From Hymenobacter sp. H14-R3 (GTDB lineage: Bacteria; Bacteroidota; Bacteroidia; Cytophagales; Hymenobacteraceae): DNA of 64,000 nt. The stretch lies in NCBI RefSeq assembly GCF_030063445.1, contig NZ_JASITD010000005.1, forward strand, positions 124,001 to 188,000, given 5' to 3'. The translations under genes were made by a program, and so were the position numbers. Within the stretch, counting starts at the first letter, position 1; each line of letters starts with the position of its first letter. The notes beneath the pieces were generated by a model. The model saw only the letters and a program-made list of their open reading frames with translations. It did no database searches and had not been told where the DNA came from. This document shows, piece after piece, positions 33,309-42,115 of the stretch.

Positions 33309-34246
33309 TTACCTACCCCAACGATACTGCCTACCACCGCCCCGTAATGCTAGCCGAATGCCTGGCCGGCCTCGACCTCGTGCCCGGCGGCCGCTACGTC
33401 GATGTCACCTTCGGCGGCGGCGGCCACTCGGCTCGCATCCTGGAGCAATTGCCTGAGGGCCATTTATATAGCTTCGACCAGGACGAGGCCGCCGAGCGCC
33501 AGTCGGCGGCCCTGGCCCGGCCGCAATTCACCTTCATCCGGGCCAATTTCCGGCACCTCACCGCCGAGCTAACCCAGCGCGATGCCCTGCCCGTGGATGG
33601 CCTGCTAGCCGATTTGGGCGTGTCGTCGCACCAGTTCGACACCGCCGCGCGCGGCTTCAGCACCCGCTTCGACGGCCCGCTCGACATGCGCATGGACCCG
33701 CAGGATGGCAGCGTGGCCACGGCTGCCGACGTGCTCAACGACTACGACGAGGCCGCGCTGCACCGCATTTTTGGCATGTACGGCGAGGTTACCAACGCCC
33801 GCACGCTGGCCGCCACCGTGGTGCAGGCCCGCCGCCAGCGCCCGCTGCGCACCATCCAGGAGCTCAAGCAGGCCATTCAGCCGGTGGTAGCCCGTGGCAA
33901 GGAAAATAAATACCTGGCGCAAGTATTTCAGGCCCTGCGCATTGAGGTAAACGATGAGCTGACTGCCTTGCAGGAGATGCTGACCCAAACGGCCCAGGTG
34001 TTGCGCCCCGGCGGCCGGCTGGTAGTCATGAGCTACCATTCGCTGGAAGACCGGCTGGTGAAGAATTTTCTCAGCCAGGGGAAGTTTTTCGGCCAGGCCG
34101 AGAAGGATTTGTACGGGCGCACGAGCCTGCCTTTTGAGTCGCTCACGCGCAAGCCCACCGAGGCCTCGGCCGAGGAAGTAGCTGAAAACAGCCGCGCCCG
34201 CAGTGCCAAGCTGCGCATCGGCGTTCGCACCTCTATTCCTGCGTAA
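33305..34246 (+). CDS. rsmH: 16S rRNA (cytosine(1402)-N(4))-methyltransferase RsmH
   Basis: 313 residues. N-terminal YHRPVMLAECLAGL, the SAM-binding loop VDVTFGGGGHSARILEQL, LLADLGVSSHQFDTAARGFS, the substrate-domain GKENKYLAQVFQALRIEVND, and VMSYHSLEDRLVKNFL near the end. It methylates C1402 in the 30S P site. Normal length. ATG 33305 overlaps the mraZ stop by 4 bases. ftsL follows after 4 bases. Confidence 0.96.
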   Translation: MITYPNDTAYHRPVMLAECLAGLDLVPGGRYVDVTFGGGGHSARILEQLPEGHLYSFDQDEAAERQSAALARPQFTFIRANFRHLTAELTQRDALPVDGLLADLGVSSHQFDTAARGFSTRFDGPLDMRMDPQDGSVATAADVLNDYDEAALHRIFGMYGEVTNARTLAATVVQARRQRPLRTIQELKQAIQPVVARGKENKYLAQVFQALRIEVNDELTALQEMLTQTAQVLRPGGRLVVMSYHSLEDRLVKNFLSQGKFFGQAEKDLYGRTSLPFESLTRKPTEASAEEVAENSRARSAKLRIGVRTSIPA

Positions 34247-34250
34247 GTAC

Positions 34251-35237
34251 ATGGCTGGTAATACGATACGTCCTAACACGGCTGGCCCGCCCCGTGCCAA
34301 CACCCTGCGGCCCCCGCGCGCTCCCGAGCCTGCGCCCGAGGAGGTGCCGGCCGCTGCCGTGCCGCCGCCCGCCGCTGCGCCCGCCGCCCAGGCCCAGCCT
34401 GCCGCGCCCAAAAAGGCGGCCAAGCCCGCCCCAGCCCCGACCCCGGCTGCCGAATTCACCGCGCCCGCCTGGGAGCGGCACGAGGGCGTGTCGGCCACCG
34501 GCTGGAGTTTGTTTTCGCTACTCGACCGCTTCACCGGCCTCGACGGGCTGTTTCGGGAGGGCCTGCCGGTGCGCTTCCTGCCCAAAATGCTGTTCGTGAT
34601 GCTGCTCACGCTGCTCTACATCGGTAATACGCACTACGGCAACCGCATGAACCGCAACATCCAGCGCCTCAAGCTGGAAACCGAGGACCTGCGCGCCGAT
34701 TATACCACGCTGTCATCCGACTACATGGAGGCTAGCAAGCAGAGCGAGGTGGCGCGCAAGGTAGCCGCTATCGGGCTGGTAGAGAGCTCATCGCCGCCTT
34801 TCCGCATTGCCATTCCGGCCGGCCGCCTCGACCAGGCCGAGCTGGAAACCATGCCCGTGCTCACGGCCGACACGCTGGCCGCCCGCGCCGCCCGCGACTC
34901 AGTAGCCAGCGTGCGCGCCGACTCCATCCAGGGCCGCGCCCGCCGCCAGGAACTGGGCTTGTCTAACGATGATACGCCTGAGCTGGGCGCGCCGCCGCCC
35001 GGCGTAGCCCCCGAGGAAGCCGGCGCAACTGATAATGATAATGACTTGGAAAACAATGAGATATCCGATAGAAATAAAAGACCCCTCACCCGCGTTAACG
35101 GAGAGAAGAGTATAAAAAAGTCTAAAACGGCCCAATCAGTTCCACGGAGCGCTGTTTTTAAGAAGCCAGCCTCCTATTCTAAAGCCCAGAACCGCAAGCA
35201 GCAAGCAGATTCCAAAAACCATGAAAGGCAGCGTTAA
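34251..35237 (+). CDS. ftsL: FtsL-like division protein with long N- and C-terminal extensions
   Basis: 328 residues, versus about 110-130 for typical FtsL. A Pro/Ala-rich cytoplasmic N-terminus (1-80), then one transmembrane helix (MLFVMLLTLLYIGNTHYG, about 120-137) followed by a coiled-coil (IQRLKLETEDLRADYTTLSS) and VARKVAAIGLVESSSPPFRI, which is the FtsL-like core. It would join the FtsQLB complex. The last 70 codons (35021-35237) are clearly AT-richer than the surrounding DNA and low in complexity (DNDNDLENNEISDRNKRPLT). The 3' end overlaps ftsI by 17 bases. Gene symbol by position and topology. Confidence 0.78.
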   Translation: MAGNTIRPNTAGPPRANTLRPPRAPEPAPEEVPAAAVPPPAAAPAAQAQPAAPKKAAKPAPAPTPAAEFTAPAWERHEGVSATGWSLFSLLDRFTGLDGLFREGLPVRFLPKMLFVMLLTLLYIGNTHYGNRMNRNIQRLKLETEDLRADYTTLSSDYMEASKQSEVARKVAAIGLVESSSPPFRIAIPAGRLDQAELETMPVLTADTLAARAARDSVASVRADSIQGRARRQELGLSNDDTPELGAPPPGVAPEEAGATDNDNDLENNEISDRNKRPLTRVNGEKSIKKSKTAQSVPRSAVFKKPASYSKAQNRKQQADSKNHERQR

Positions 35238-37743
35238 AAAATCCATCGTCACGCGGGTGCGGCTCGCGTTTCTGGGGGTGGCGCTGTTCTCGTGCGCCGT
35301 GGCCTGGAAAATCTCGCGCATCCAGTACCAGGAGGGGGCCAAGTGGCGCGCCCTGGAGCAGGAGCGCCGCATTAGCTACCAGCCGGTGCCAGCCACGCGG
35401 GGCAACATCTTTTCGGATGATGGCAAGAGCATTATGGCCACTTCGCTGCCCTTCTACCGGGTGGCCTGGGACCCCGGCGTGGTCGAGGACGGCCTGTTTC
35501 GGGCCAACGTCGATTCGCTGGCCTGGCACCTGGCCCACTTCTTCCAGGACCGTAGCGTGGGGGAATACCGCCGCAAGCTGCTCGACGCTCACCGCGGCCA
35601 CGAGGTACGCTACATCCGCCTGAATTCGCGGCAGATTAACTTCCAGGAAAAGAAGGAGTTCGCGAGCTGGCCCATCTTCCGGGCCAAGCGCAAGGGCGGG
35701 GTTATTTTTGAGAAGGTAGACAAGCGCTTCCGGCCCTTTGGGGGGCTGGCCCAGCGCACGGTGGGCTTCGTGAACGAGGACAACAACGGCGCAGGCCTTG
35801 AATTCACGTTCCAGCAAAAGCTGTCGGGCCGGGCCGGCGAGGCGCTGTTTGAGCGCGTGCCGGGCGGCCTCAAGCCCGTGTACGACGGCACCGAAATCAA
35901 GCCCCAGCCGGGCTTCGACGTGAAGACCACGCTCGACATCAACTTGCAGGATGGCGCCGAGGATGCCCTCTACAAAGCCCTGATTGCCAACGATGCCAAG
36001 TATGGCTGCGTGATTTTGATGGAAGTAAAGACCGGCGAAATCAAGGCCGTGGCCAACCTTGGCAAAACCGCCGACGGCACTTACAAGGAGGACTACAACT
36101 ACGCCTTTGCCGACCAGGGCCGCACCGAGCCGGGCTCGACCTTCAAGCTGGCTTCGATGATGGCCGTGCTGGAAGCCGACCCCACTTTGCAGCTCGACGA
36201 CGTGGTGGATACCGGCCCCGGCCGCATGCTCATCGGCGGGGCCGTGAAAACGGACTCGCACGCCAACGGCCGCATCACGGTGCAGCAGGTGTTTGAAAAA
36301 TCGAGCAACATTGGGGTATCGCGGCTGGTGCAGGAGCACTTTTCGGGTAACCCCAGCCGCTACACCGACTACCTCAAGCGCTTCGGCCTCGACAAGCCCC
36401 TGGGCTTTCAGATGAACGGCGAGGCGCTGCCCTACGTGAAGGACCCGCGCGACCGTACTTGGAGCCGCACCTCGCTCTCGACCATGGCCATCGGCTACGA
36501 GCTGAAGCTGGCGCCCCTGCAAACGCTGGCCTTCTACAACGCCGTGGCCAACGGCGGCGTGAAGGTGGCTCCCATCATTGTGCGCGAAATCAAGCAGGCC
36601 GACCAAGTGGTGGAGCACTTCGACACGCAGGTGCTGAACCCCAAAATCTGCTCCGATGCCACGCTGCGCAAGCTGCACGCCATGCTCGAAGGCGTGGTGC
36701 TGCAAGGCACGGCCAAGGCCATCCGGCCCAAAGACTACAGCATTGCCGGCAAAACGGGCACCGCCTGGAAATTCAAAAACGGCCAGTATACGAAGACGTA
36801 CTCGACCAGCTTCTGCGGGTTTTTCCCGGCCGACAAGCCCAAGTACAGCTGCATCGTGGTAATTGACTCGCCGAGCAAGGGCCGCATTTACGGCGGCGAC
36901 GTCGCCGCCCCAGTGTTCCGCGACATTGCCGACCGCTGCATGGCCCGCGACCAGGCCAGCCAGCGGCCCATGCTGGCGCGGGTGCCCGCCCGGCGCACGC
37001 CCGTGCCGCTGGTGCGAGCCGGCTTACAGCAGGAAATTGCCCTGGTGTGCGACCGCATTGGCCTGCCCGGCCAGACGCGCGCCACCGGCGGCGAGGAGTG
37101 GGTGCGCGCCACCCGCGCCACCGATACGGCCTTCGTGGCCCGCACCGTGTCGCTGCGCCCCGATGCCAGCGTAGCCCACCCCGGCCGCATGCCCGACGTG
37201 CGCGGCCTGACGCTGCGCGACGCGCTGTTTCTGCTCGAAAACCGGGGCTTCAAGGTGCAGGCCAGCGGCACCGGCCGCGTGCGCGAGCAGTCGGTAGCAT
37301 CTGGCAGCCCCGCCCGGCGCGGCCTGGTAGTGGGCCTCGTGCTTGTGCCTACCGCCACTATGGCCGCCGTACCCATGGCGCTGCCCGCCCCCGACCACAC
37401 CGAAATTGCCGAGAACACGCTGCTGATTCCGGCTGAGGCCGGCACGCGCACCAAAACCACCAAGCTGACTGCTAAGCCGCTGACGAAAGCCGCCAAACCC
37501 ACCACGCCCAAAGTTGCCAAACCGGCTGCTCCGGCTACCAAGCCCGCCGCTGCTAACGAAGCCACTTCGGCTAAGCCAGCTACCAAGCCCGACGGCAAAG
37601 CCAAAAAACCGACTAAAAAGCCCGACACCCGCACGACTCAGCGCAGTTCAGTGCCTTCCTCCGCGCTCTCTGCGGGAACTTCCCCCGCTAAGCCAGGCAC
37701 GTCAATCGCCAAGTCGGCTACCAAACCCAAGAAATCCGCATGA
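35221..37743 (+). CDS. ftsI: Penicillin-binding protein FtsI (PBP3-type transpeptidase) with PASTA and basic tail
   Basis: 840 residues. One N-terminal helix (LAFLGVALFSCAVAWKI), dimerisation domain with RGNIFSDDGKSIMATSLP, transpeptidase with S306 in EPGSTFKLASM, SSN at 361-363 (EKSSNIGVSRL) and KTGT at 511-514 (AGKTGTAWKF). A PASTA-like domain follows (about 650-710: MPDVRGLTLRDALFLLENRG). The final 120 residues are Lys/Thr/Pro/Ala repeats. It crosslinks septal peptidoglycan with FtsW. ATG 35221 overlaps ftsL and the stop overlaps murE (ATGA). The tail is longer than in most homologues. Confidence 0.93.
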   Translation: MKGSVKKSIVTRVRLAFLGVALFSCAVAWKISRIQYQEGAKWRALEQERRISYQPVPATRGNIFSDDGKSIMATSLPFYRVAWDPGVVEDGLFRANVDSLAWHLAHFFQDRSVGEYRRKLLDAHRGHEVRYIRLNSRQINFQEKKEFASWPIFRAKRKGGVIFEKVDKRFRPFGGLAQRTVGFVNEDNNGAGLEFTFQQKLSGRAGEALFERVPGGLKPVYDGTEIKPQPGFDVKTTLDINLQDGAEDALYKALIANDAKYGCVILMEVKTGEIKAVANLGKTADGTYKEDYNYAFADQGRTEPGSTFKLASMMAVLEADPTLQLDDVVDTGPGRMLIGGAVKTDSHANGRITVQQVFEKSSNIGVSRLVQEHFSGNPSRYTDYLKRFGLDKPLGFQMNGEALPYVKDPRDRTWSRTSLSTMAIGYELKLAPLQTLAFYNAVANGGVKVAPIIVREIKQADQVVEHFDTQVLNPKICSDATLRKLHAMLEGVVLQGTAKAIRPKDYSIAGKTGTAWKFKNGQYTKTYSTSFCGFFPADKPKYSCIVVIDSPSKGRIYGGDVAAPVFRDIADRCMARDQASQRPMLARVPARRTPVPLVRAGLQQEIALVCDRIGLPGQTRATGGEEWVRATRATDTAFVARTVSLRPDASVAHPGRMPDVRGLTLRDALFLLENRGFKVQASGTGRVREQSVASGSPARRGLVVGLVLVPTATMAAVPMALPAPDHTEIAENTLLIPAEAGTRTKTTKLTAKPLTKAAKPTTPKVAKPAAPATKPAAANEATSAKPATKPDGKAKKPTKKPDTRTTQRSSVPSSALSAGTSPAKPGTSIAKSATKPKKSA

Positions 37744-39212
37744 GTACCCTGCCCCTCTTCGCCCTGCTAACGGACCTGGACGTGCTCACCCAGCACGGCA
37801 ACCCCGACGCGCCCGTGGCCGGCCTCACCCTCGACTCGCGGCAGGCGGGGCCGGGCATGCTGTTCTGCGCCCTGCGTGGCACCGCCACCGACGGCCACAA
37901 GTTCATCGAGAAGGCGGTGCAGCAGGGTGCGGCCGTTATCCTCTGCGAAGAGCTACCCGCCGCGCTGAACCCGGCCACCACCTACGTGCAGGTGGCCGAC
38001 AGCGCCGCCGCGCTCGGGCCCGTGGCCAGCGCGTTCTACGGGCACCCGTCGCGCCAGCTTACGCTGGTGGGCATCACGGGCACCAACGGCAAAACCACCT
38101 GCGCCACGCTGCTGCACAAGCTGTTGCGCGAGCTGGGCTACCACGCCGGCCTGCTAAGCACGGTGCAAAACCAGATTGACGAAACCGTCATTGCCAGCAC
38201 CCACACCACGCCCGACGCCATCCGGCTCAACGAGCTGCTGGCCCAGATGGTGGCCGCCGGCTGCACCCACGCCTGCATGGAGGTGAGCAGCCACGCCGTG
38301 GCCCAGCATCGCATTGGCGGCCTGCGCTTTGTGGGTGGCGTATTCACCAACCTCACCCACGACCACCTCGACTACCACGGCACGTTCGACAACTACCTGA
38401 AGGCTAAAAAAGCCTTCTTTGACGCGCTGCCCAAAACCGCCTTCGCCCTCACCAACGCCGATGACAAGCGCGGCCCGGTGATGCTGCAAAACACGGCCGC
38501 CCACCGCGCCACCTACTCGCTGCGCACGGCCGCCACCTTCCGCGCCCGCCTGGTAGCCAATGAGATGCACGGCCTGCTGCTGGAGCTCGATGGCCAGGAA
38601 GTCCACTTCCGCCTCATCGGCGTGTTCAACGCCTACAACCTGCTGGCCGTGTACGGCGCGGCCGTGCTGCTGGGCGAAGACCCTACCGAGGCGCTCACCA
38701 TCCTCTCGGGCCTGACGACCGCACCCGGCCGCTTCGAGCCCGTAACGGTACCGGGCCAGGCTATTACTGGCCTCGTGGACTACGCCCACACGCCCGACGC
38801 GCTCGAAAACGTGCTCCAAACCCTGCACCAGACGCGCCGTCCCGAGCAGCGCATCATCACGGTGGTGGGCTGCGGCGGCAACCGCGACGCAGCCAAGCGC
38901 CCCGTCATGGCGCGCCTCGCCGCCCAGCTTTCTGACCAGGTTATCCTTACGTCGGACAACCCGCGCGACGAGGACCCGCTCGCTATTCTGGCCCAGATGC
39001 AGGCCGGCATCCTGCCGCCCGCCGATGCGCACGCCCAGCTTATTGCCGACCGCCGCCAGGCCATTCGGGCCGCCGTGGCCCTGGCCCGCCCCGGCGATAT
39101 GGTGCTGGTGGCCGGCAAAGGCCACGAAACCTACCAGGAAATTAAAGGTGTGAAATCACCCTTCGACGACCGCGAAGAGCTGCGCGCCGCGCTGCTGGAA
39201 ATTATGAAGTAA
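37740..39212 (+). CDS. murE: UDP-MurNAc-tripeptide synthetase MurE (meso-DAP type)
   Basis: 490 residues. Adds the third residue to UDP-MurNAc-dipeptide. SRQAGPGMLFCALRGTATDG at the N-terminus, ATP loop GITGTNGKTT (about 110-119), ACMEVSSHAVAQHRI, the carbamylated-Lys region YLKAKKAFFD, and DNPRDEDP near the end, which marks meso-diaminopimelate rather than lysine specificity. This agrees with a lysA gene 22 kb away. Start overlaps ftsI by 4 bases. A family A repeat begins 16 bases after the stop, breaking the tight gene packing. Confidence 0.96.
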   Translation: MSTLPLFALLTDLDVLTQHGNPDAPVAGLTLDSRQAGPGMLFCALRGTATDGHKFIEKAVQQGAAVILCEELPAALNPATTYVQVADSAAALGPVASAFYGHPSRQLTLVGITGTNGKTTCATLLHKLLRELGYHAGLLSTVQNQIDETVIASTHTTPDAIRLNELLAQMVAAGCTHACMEVSSHAVAQHRIGGLRFVGGVFTNLTHDHLDYHGTFDNYLKAKKAFFDALPKTAFALTNADDKRGPVMLQNTAAHRATYSLRTAATFRARLVANEMHGLLLELDGQEVHFRLIGVFNAYNLLAVYGAAVLLGEDPTEALTILSGLTTAPGRFEPVTVPGQAITGLVDYAHTPDALENVLQTLHQTRRPEQRIITVVGCGGNRDAAKRPVMARLAAQLSDQVILTSDNPRDEDPLAILAQMQAGILPPADAHAQLIADRRQAIRAAVALARPGDMVLVAGKGHETYQEIKGVKSPFDDREELRAALLEIMK

Positions 39213-39227
39213 AAATTAAGTGCCAGT

Positions 39228-39384
39228 TGTCATTGCGAGCGCAACATTCTGCGCATCAAGCAGAGATGGAGCGCGGCAATCTTTCCTTCACGCTAGGGTT
39301 ACCAACCTAGTGAAGCGAACGACCAAGGAAAGATTGCCGCGCTCCATCTCTGTCTGATGCGCAGAATGTTTCGCTCACAATGAC
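39228..39384. repeat. Family A inverted repeat between murE and mraY
   Basis: Full-length 157-bp copy with arms TGTCATTGCGAGCGCAACAT and complementary right arm (diverged end TTCGCTCACAATGAC). Inside the dcw cluster. Confidence 0.9.
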
Positions 39385-39408
39385 GAACGGCTCATAGTTC
39401 AAAACGAA

Positions 39409-40629
39409 ATGCTCTACTACCTCTTTCGCTACCTGCACGAACACTTTCACATCCCGGGCACGGGCGTGTTCCAATACACGACCTTCCGCGCCGGGCTGTC
39501 GGTGATTGTGTCGCTGCTCATTGCCCAGATTTTTGGCGGCCGGCTCATCAAAGTGCTGCAAAAAAAGCAGGTCGGCGAAACCATCCGCGACCTGGGCTTG
39601 CAGGGGCAGCTCGACAAAAAAGGCACGCCGACCATGGGCGGCCTCATCATCTTGCTGGCCATTCTGGTGCCGGTGCTGCTGTTTGCCCGCCTGCGTAACA
39701 TCTACATTATCTTGATGTTGCTGAGCACCGTGTGGCTGGGTTTGATTGGCTTTCTAGACGACTATATTAAGGTATTCCGCAAGAATAAGGAGGGCCTGAG
39801 CGGGCGCTTCAAAATTCTGGGTCAGGTGGGCCTGGGCATTACGGTAGGGTGGGTGCTGTTTTTCAGCGAGGAAGTCACCATCCGGCAGTACGTGCTGCCC
39901 AACGGCACGCTCTCGGAAATCGACGCCAGCAAGGTGTACCACGATGTGCACCTGATGATTACCACCGTGCCCTTCATGAAGAATAACGAGCTGAATTACG
40001 GCGACCTATTCGCCTCGGCGGGCGACATGTTTAACGGGCTCTACAGCATTCTCTACATCCCGATTGTCATTTTTCTGGTCACCGCCATCAGCAACGGGGC
40101 CAACCTCACCGACGGCCTCGACGGGCTGGCGGCCGGCACCTCGGCCATTATCGGGGTCACGCTGGCCATTTTTGCCTTCGTGAGCGGTAATGCGCTATTG
40201 GCTGATTATCTGGACGTTATGTTTATCCCCGATTCTGGGGAGCTGGTTGTTTTCTGCACCGCCTTCGTGGGGGCCTGCGTGGGCTTTTTGTGGTACAACT
40301 CGTACCCGGCGCAGGTATTTATGGGCGATACCGGCTCGCTGGCGCTGGGCGGCATCATCACGGTGCTGGCCCTCATTGTGCGCAAGGAAATCCTCATTCC
40401 CATTCTATGCGGCGTGTTTATCATTGAAAACCTGTCGGTAGTCGTGCAGGTAGGCTGGTTTAAGTACACCAAGCGCAAGTATGGCGAGGGCCGCCGCCTG
40501 CTGCGCATGTCGCCGCTGCACCACCATTACCAAAAGCTCGGCTACCACGAATCTAAAATTGTGTCGAGGTTCTGGATTGTGAGTATCATGCTGGCAATCA
40601 TTACGTTGGTTACCCTAAAATTGCGCTAA
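39409..40629 (+). CDS. mraY: Phospho-N-acetylmuramoyl-pentapeptide transferase MraY
   Basis: 406-residue polytopic membrane enzyme making lipid I. Family motifs: [69 protein letters not shown] and [19 protein letters not shown]. About ten helices. Length is at the longer end, typical of Bacteroidota, with an insertion around 165-190 ([20 protein letters not shown]). ATG 39409. The cluster position between murE and murD replaces the usual murF-mraY pair; murF is not in the window. Confidence 0.95.
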   Translation: MLYYLFRYLHEHFHIPGTGVFQYTTFRAGLSVIVSLLIAQIFGGRLIKVLQKKQVGETIRDLGLQGQLDKKGTPTMGGLIILLAILVPVLLFARLRNIYIILMLLSTVWLGLIGFLDDYIKVFRKNKEGLSGRFKILGQVGLGITVGWVLFFSEEVTIRQYVLPNGTLSEIDASKVYHDVHLMITTVPFMKNNELNYGDLFASAGDMFNGLYSILYIPIVIFLVTAISNGANLTDGLDGLAAGTSAIIGVTLAIFAFVSGNALLADYLDVMFIPDSGELVVFCTAFVGACVGFLWYNSYPAQVFMGDTGSLALGGIITVLALIVRKEILIPILCGVFIIENLSVVVQVGWFKYTKRKYGEGRRLLRMSPLHHHYQKLGYHESKIVSRFWIVSIMLAIITLVTLKLR

Positions 40630-40630
40630 C

Positions 40631-40711
40631 GTGTAGGGTAAGCTTTAGCTTGCCACCGCTAGCGCAACATAATTTCTCCCTAACAAGGGTAAGCCAAAGC
40701 TTACCCTACGC
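40631..40711. repeat. Inverted repeat family B between mraY and murD
   Basis: Arms GTGTAGGGTAAGCTTTAGCT and AGCCAAAGCTTACCCTACGC with a short centre. It begins 2 bases after the mraY stop and ends 5 bases before the murD ATG, so it occupies the whole junction. Confidence 0.88.
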
Positions 40712-40715
40712 TGCA

Positions 40716-42104
40716 ATGAATATCGTAATTCTCGGAGCCGCCGAAAGCGGCGTTGGTGCCGCCCTCCTCGCGCAAGCGAAAGGCCACACCGTGTTCGTAT
40801 CCGACCGCGGCGAAATCCAGCCCGAGTACAAGCAAAAACTCACCACGGCGGGCATCGAGTTCGAAGAAAACCAGCACTCGCTGCCCCGCATTCTGCAAGC
40901 CGAGGAGGTAATTAAAAGTCCCGGCATCCCCGAGAAATCGACAGTTATCCAGGCCCTGCGCGAGCAAAAAACGCCGATTATTTCCGAGATTGAGTTTGCC
41001 AGCCGTTACACTCAGGCGCGCTTTATCGCCATCACCGGCACCAATGGCAAAACCACCACCACGCTGCTCACCTACCACCTGCTGAAGGAAGCCGGCTACA
41101 GCGTGGGCCTGGCCGGCAACATCGGCTACTCGCTGGCCGAGCAGGTAATTACCAATGAGTTTGACTATTACGTACTGGAGCTGAGCAGCTTCCAGCTCGA
41201 TGACATCTCGTACTTCCGGCCCTGGATTGCGGTGCTGCTCAACATTACCCCCGACCACCTCGACCGCTACGACTACTCCCTGGAAAAATATGCCCGTGCT
41301 AAGCTGCGCCTCGTGCGCAACCAGGACAGCGACAGCTACTTCATCTACAATGCGGATGATGAGAATATTCAGCGCTTCTTCCAGGCGGCGCTGCGGCCCA
41401 TGCGCCAGATGCCGTTCAGCCTGCACCACCGCCCCGATTACCAGTTGGCTGGCTATTATGACCAGGAAACCCGCCTGCACGTAGACCTGCTGCCCGGCTA
41501 CTACAGCAAAACTGAGTACATCAGCACCGCTAAATCGCCGCTTATCGGCGAGCATAACCGCCAGAACGTGCTGGCCGCCGTGCTGGTCGCCCGCATCGCC
41601 GGCATCAGCATTGCGCAGATTGAGGCCACGCTGGCCACCTTCCATAACGCCGACCACCGCTTGCAGTTGGTGCGTAAACTGGCTGATGTAGAGTATATTA
41701 ATGATAGTAAAGCTACTAACGTGGAGGCCGCCTGGTACGCCCTTGACGGCGTGAAACGCCCCATCGTCTGGATTGCCGGCGGCACCGACAAGGGCAACGA
41801 CTACGCATCCCTGCAGGCCCTGGCCCAGCAAAAAGTGAAAGCTCTTATCTGCCTTGGCGTGGACAATGCCAAGCTGCGCGCCGCCTTCGGCAGTACCGTG
41901 CCCCACCTCGAAGAAACCCAAAGTATGGCCGATGCCGTGCGCCGCGCCGCCGCCCTCGCCGCCCCCGGCGACGTGGTGCTGCTCTCGCCCTGCTGCGCCA
42001 GTTTCGACCTCTTCAAAAACTACGAAGACCGCGGCCGCCAATTTGCCGCCGCCGTGCAAGCGTTAGCGCCATCCGAATCAGCAAAATCCGCGCAATCTGT
42101 CTAA
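40716..42104 (+). CDS. murD: UDP-N-acetylmuramoylalanine-D-glutamate ligase MurD
   Basis: 462 residues. N-terminal Rossmann segment IVILGAAESGVGAALLAQAK, ATP loop AITGTNGKTTTTLLTYHLL, ELSSFQLDDI, NITPDHLDRY, NDSKATNVEAAWYALDGV and the C-terminal LLSPCCASFDLFKNYEDRG. Adds D-Glu to UDP-MurNAc-L-Ala. ATG 40716 gives the family N-terminus; an upstream in-frame start lies within the repeat. The last ten or so residues (SESAKSAQSV) and the stop are encoded by a repeat family C unit, so the C-terminus has been altered without loss of the core. Confidence 0.94.
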   Translation: MNIVILGAAESGVGAALLAQAKGHTVFVSDRGEIQPEYKQKLTTAGIEFEENQHSLPRILQAEEVIKSPGIPEKSTVIQALREQKTPIISEIEFASRYTQARFIAITGTNGKTTTTLLTYHLLKEAGYSVGLAGNIGYSLAEQVITNEFDYYVLELSSFQLDDISYFRPWIAVLLNITPDHLDRYDYSLEKYARAKLRLVRNQDSDSYFIYNADDENIQRFFQAALRPMRQMPFSLHHRPDYQLAGYYDQETRLHVDLLPGYYSKTEYISTAKSPLIGEHNRQNVLAAVLVARIAGISIAQIEATLATFHNADHRLQLVRKLADVEYINDSKATNVEAAWYALDGVKRPIVWIAGGTDKGNDYASLQALAQQKVKALICLGVDNAKLRAAFGSTVPHLEETQSMADAVRRAAALAAPGDVVLLSPCCASFDLFKNYEDRGRQFAAAVQALAPSESAKSAQSV

Positions 42105-42115
42105 ATCTGCGATTT
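42069..42115 (-). repeat. Repeat family C unit covering the murD 3' end
   Basis: CATCCGAATCAGCAAAATCC then GCGCAATCTGTCTAAATCTG and CGATTT. The same unit occurs inverted around 50034-50271. It supplies the murD stop codon and the murD-ftsW junction. Confidence 0.8.

Noticed and set aside
35179..36705. 508-codon open frame opposite ftsI
   Set aside because: Caused by GC-rich codon bias of the real gene; no family motif and no start context.
40701..42059. 452-codon open frame opposite murD
   Set aside because: Shadow frame; murD is complete on the other strand.
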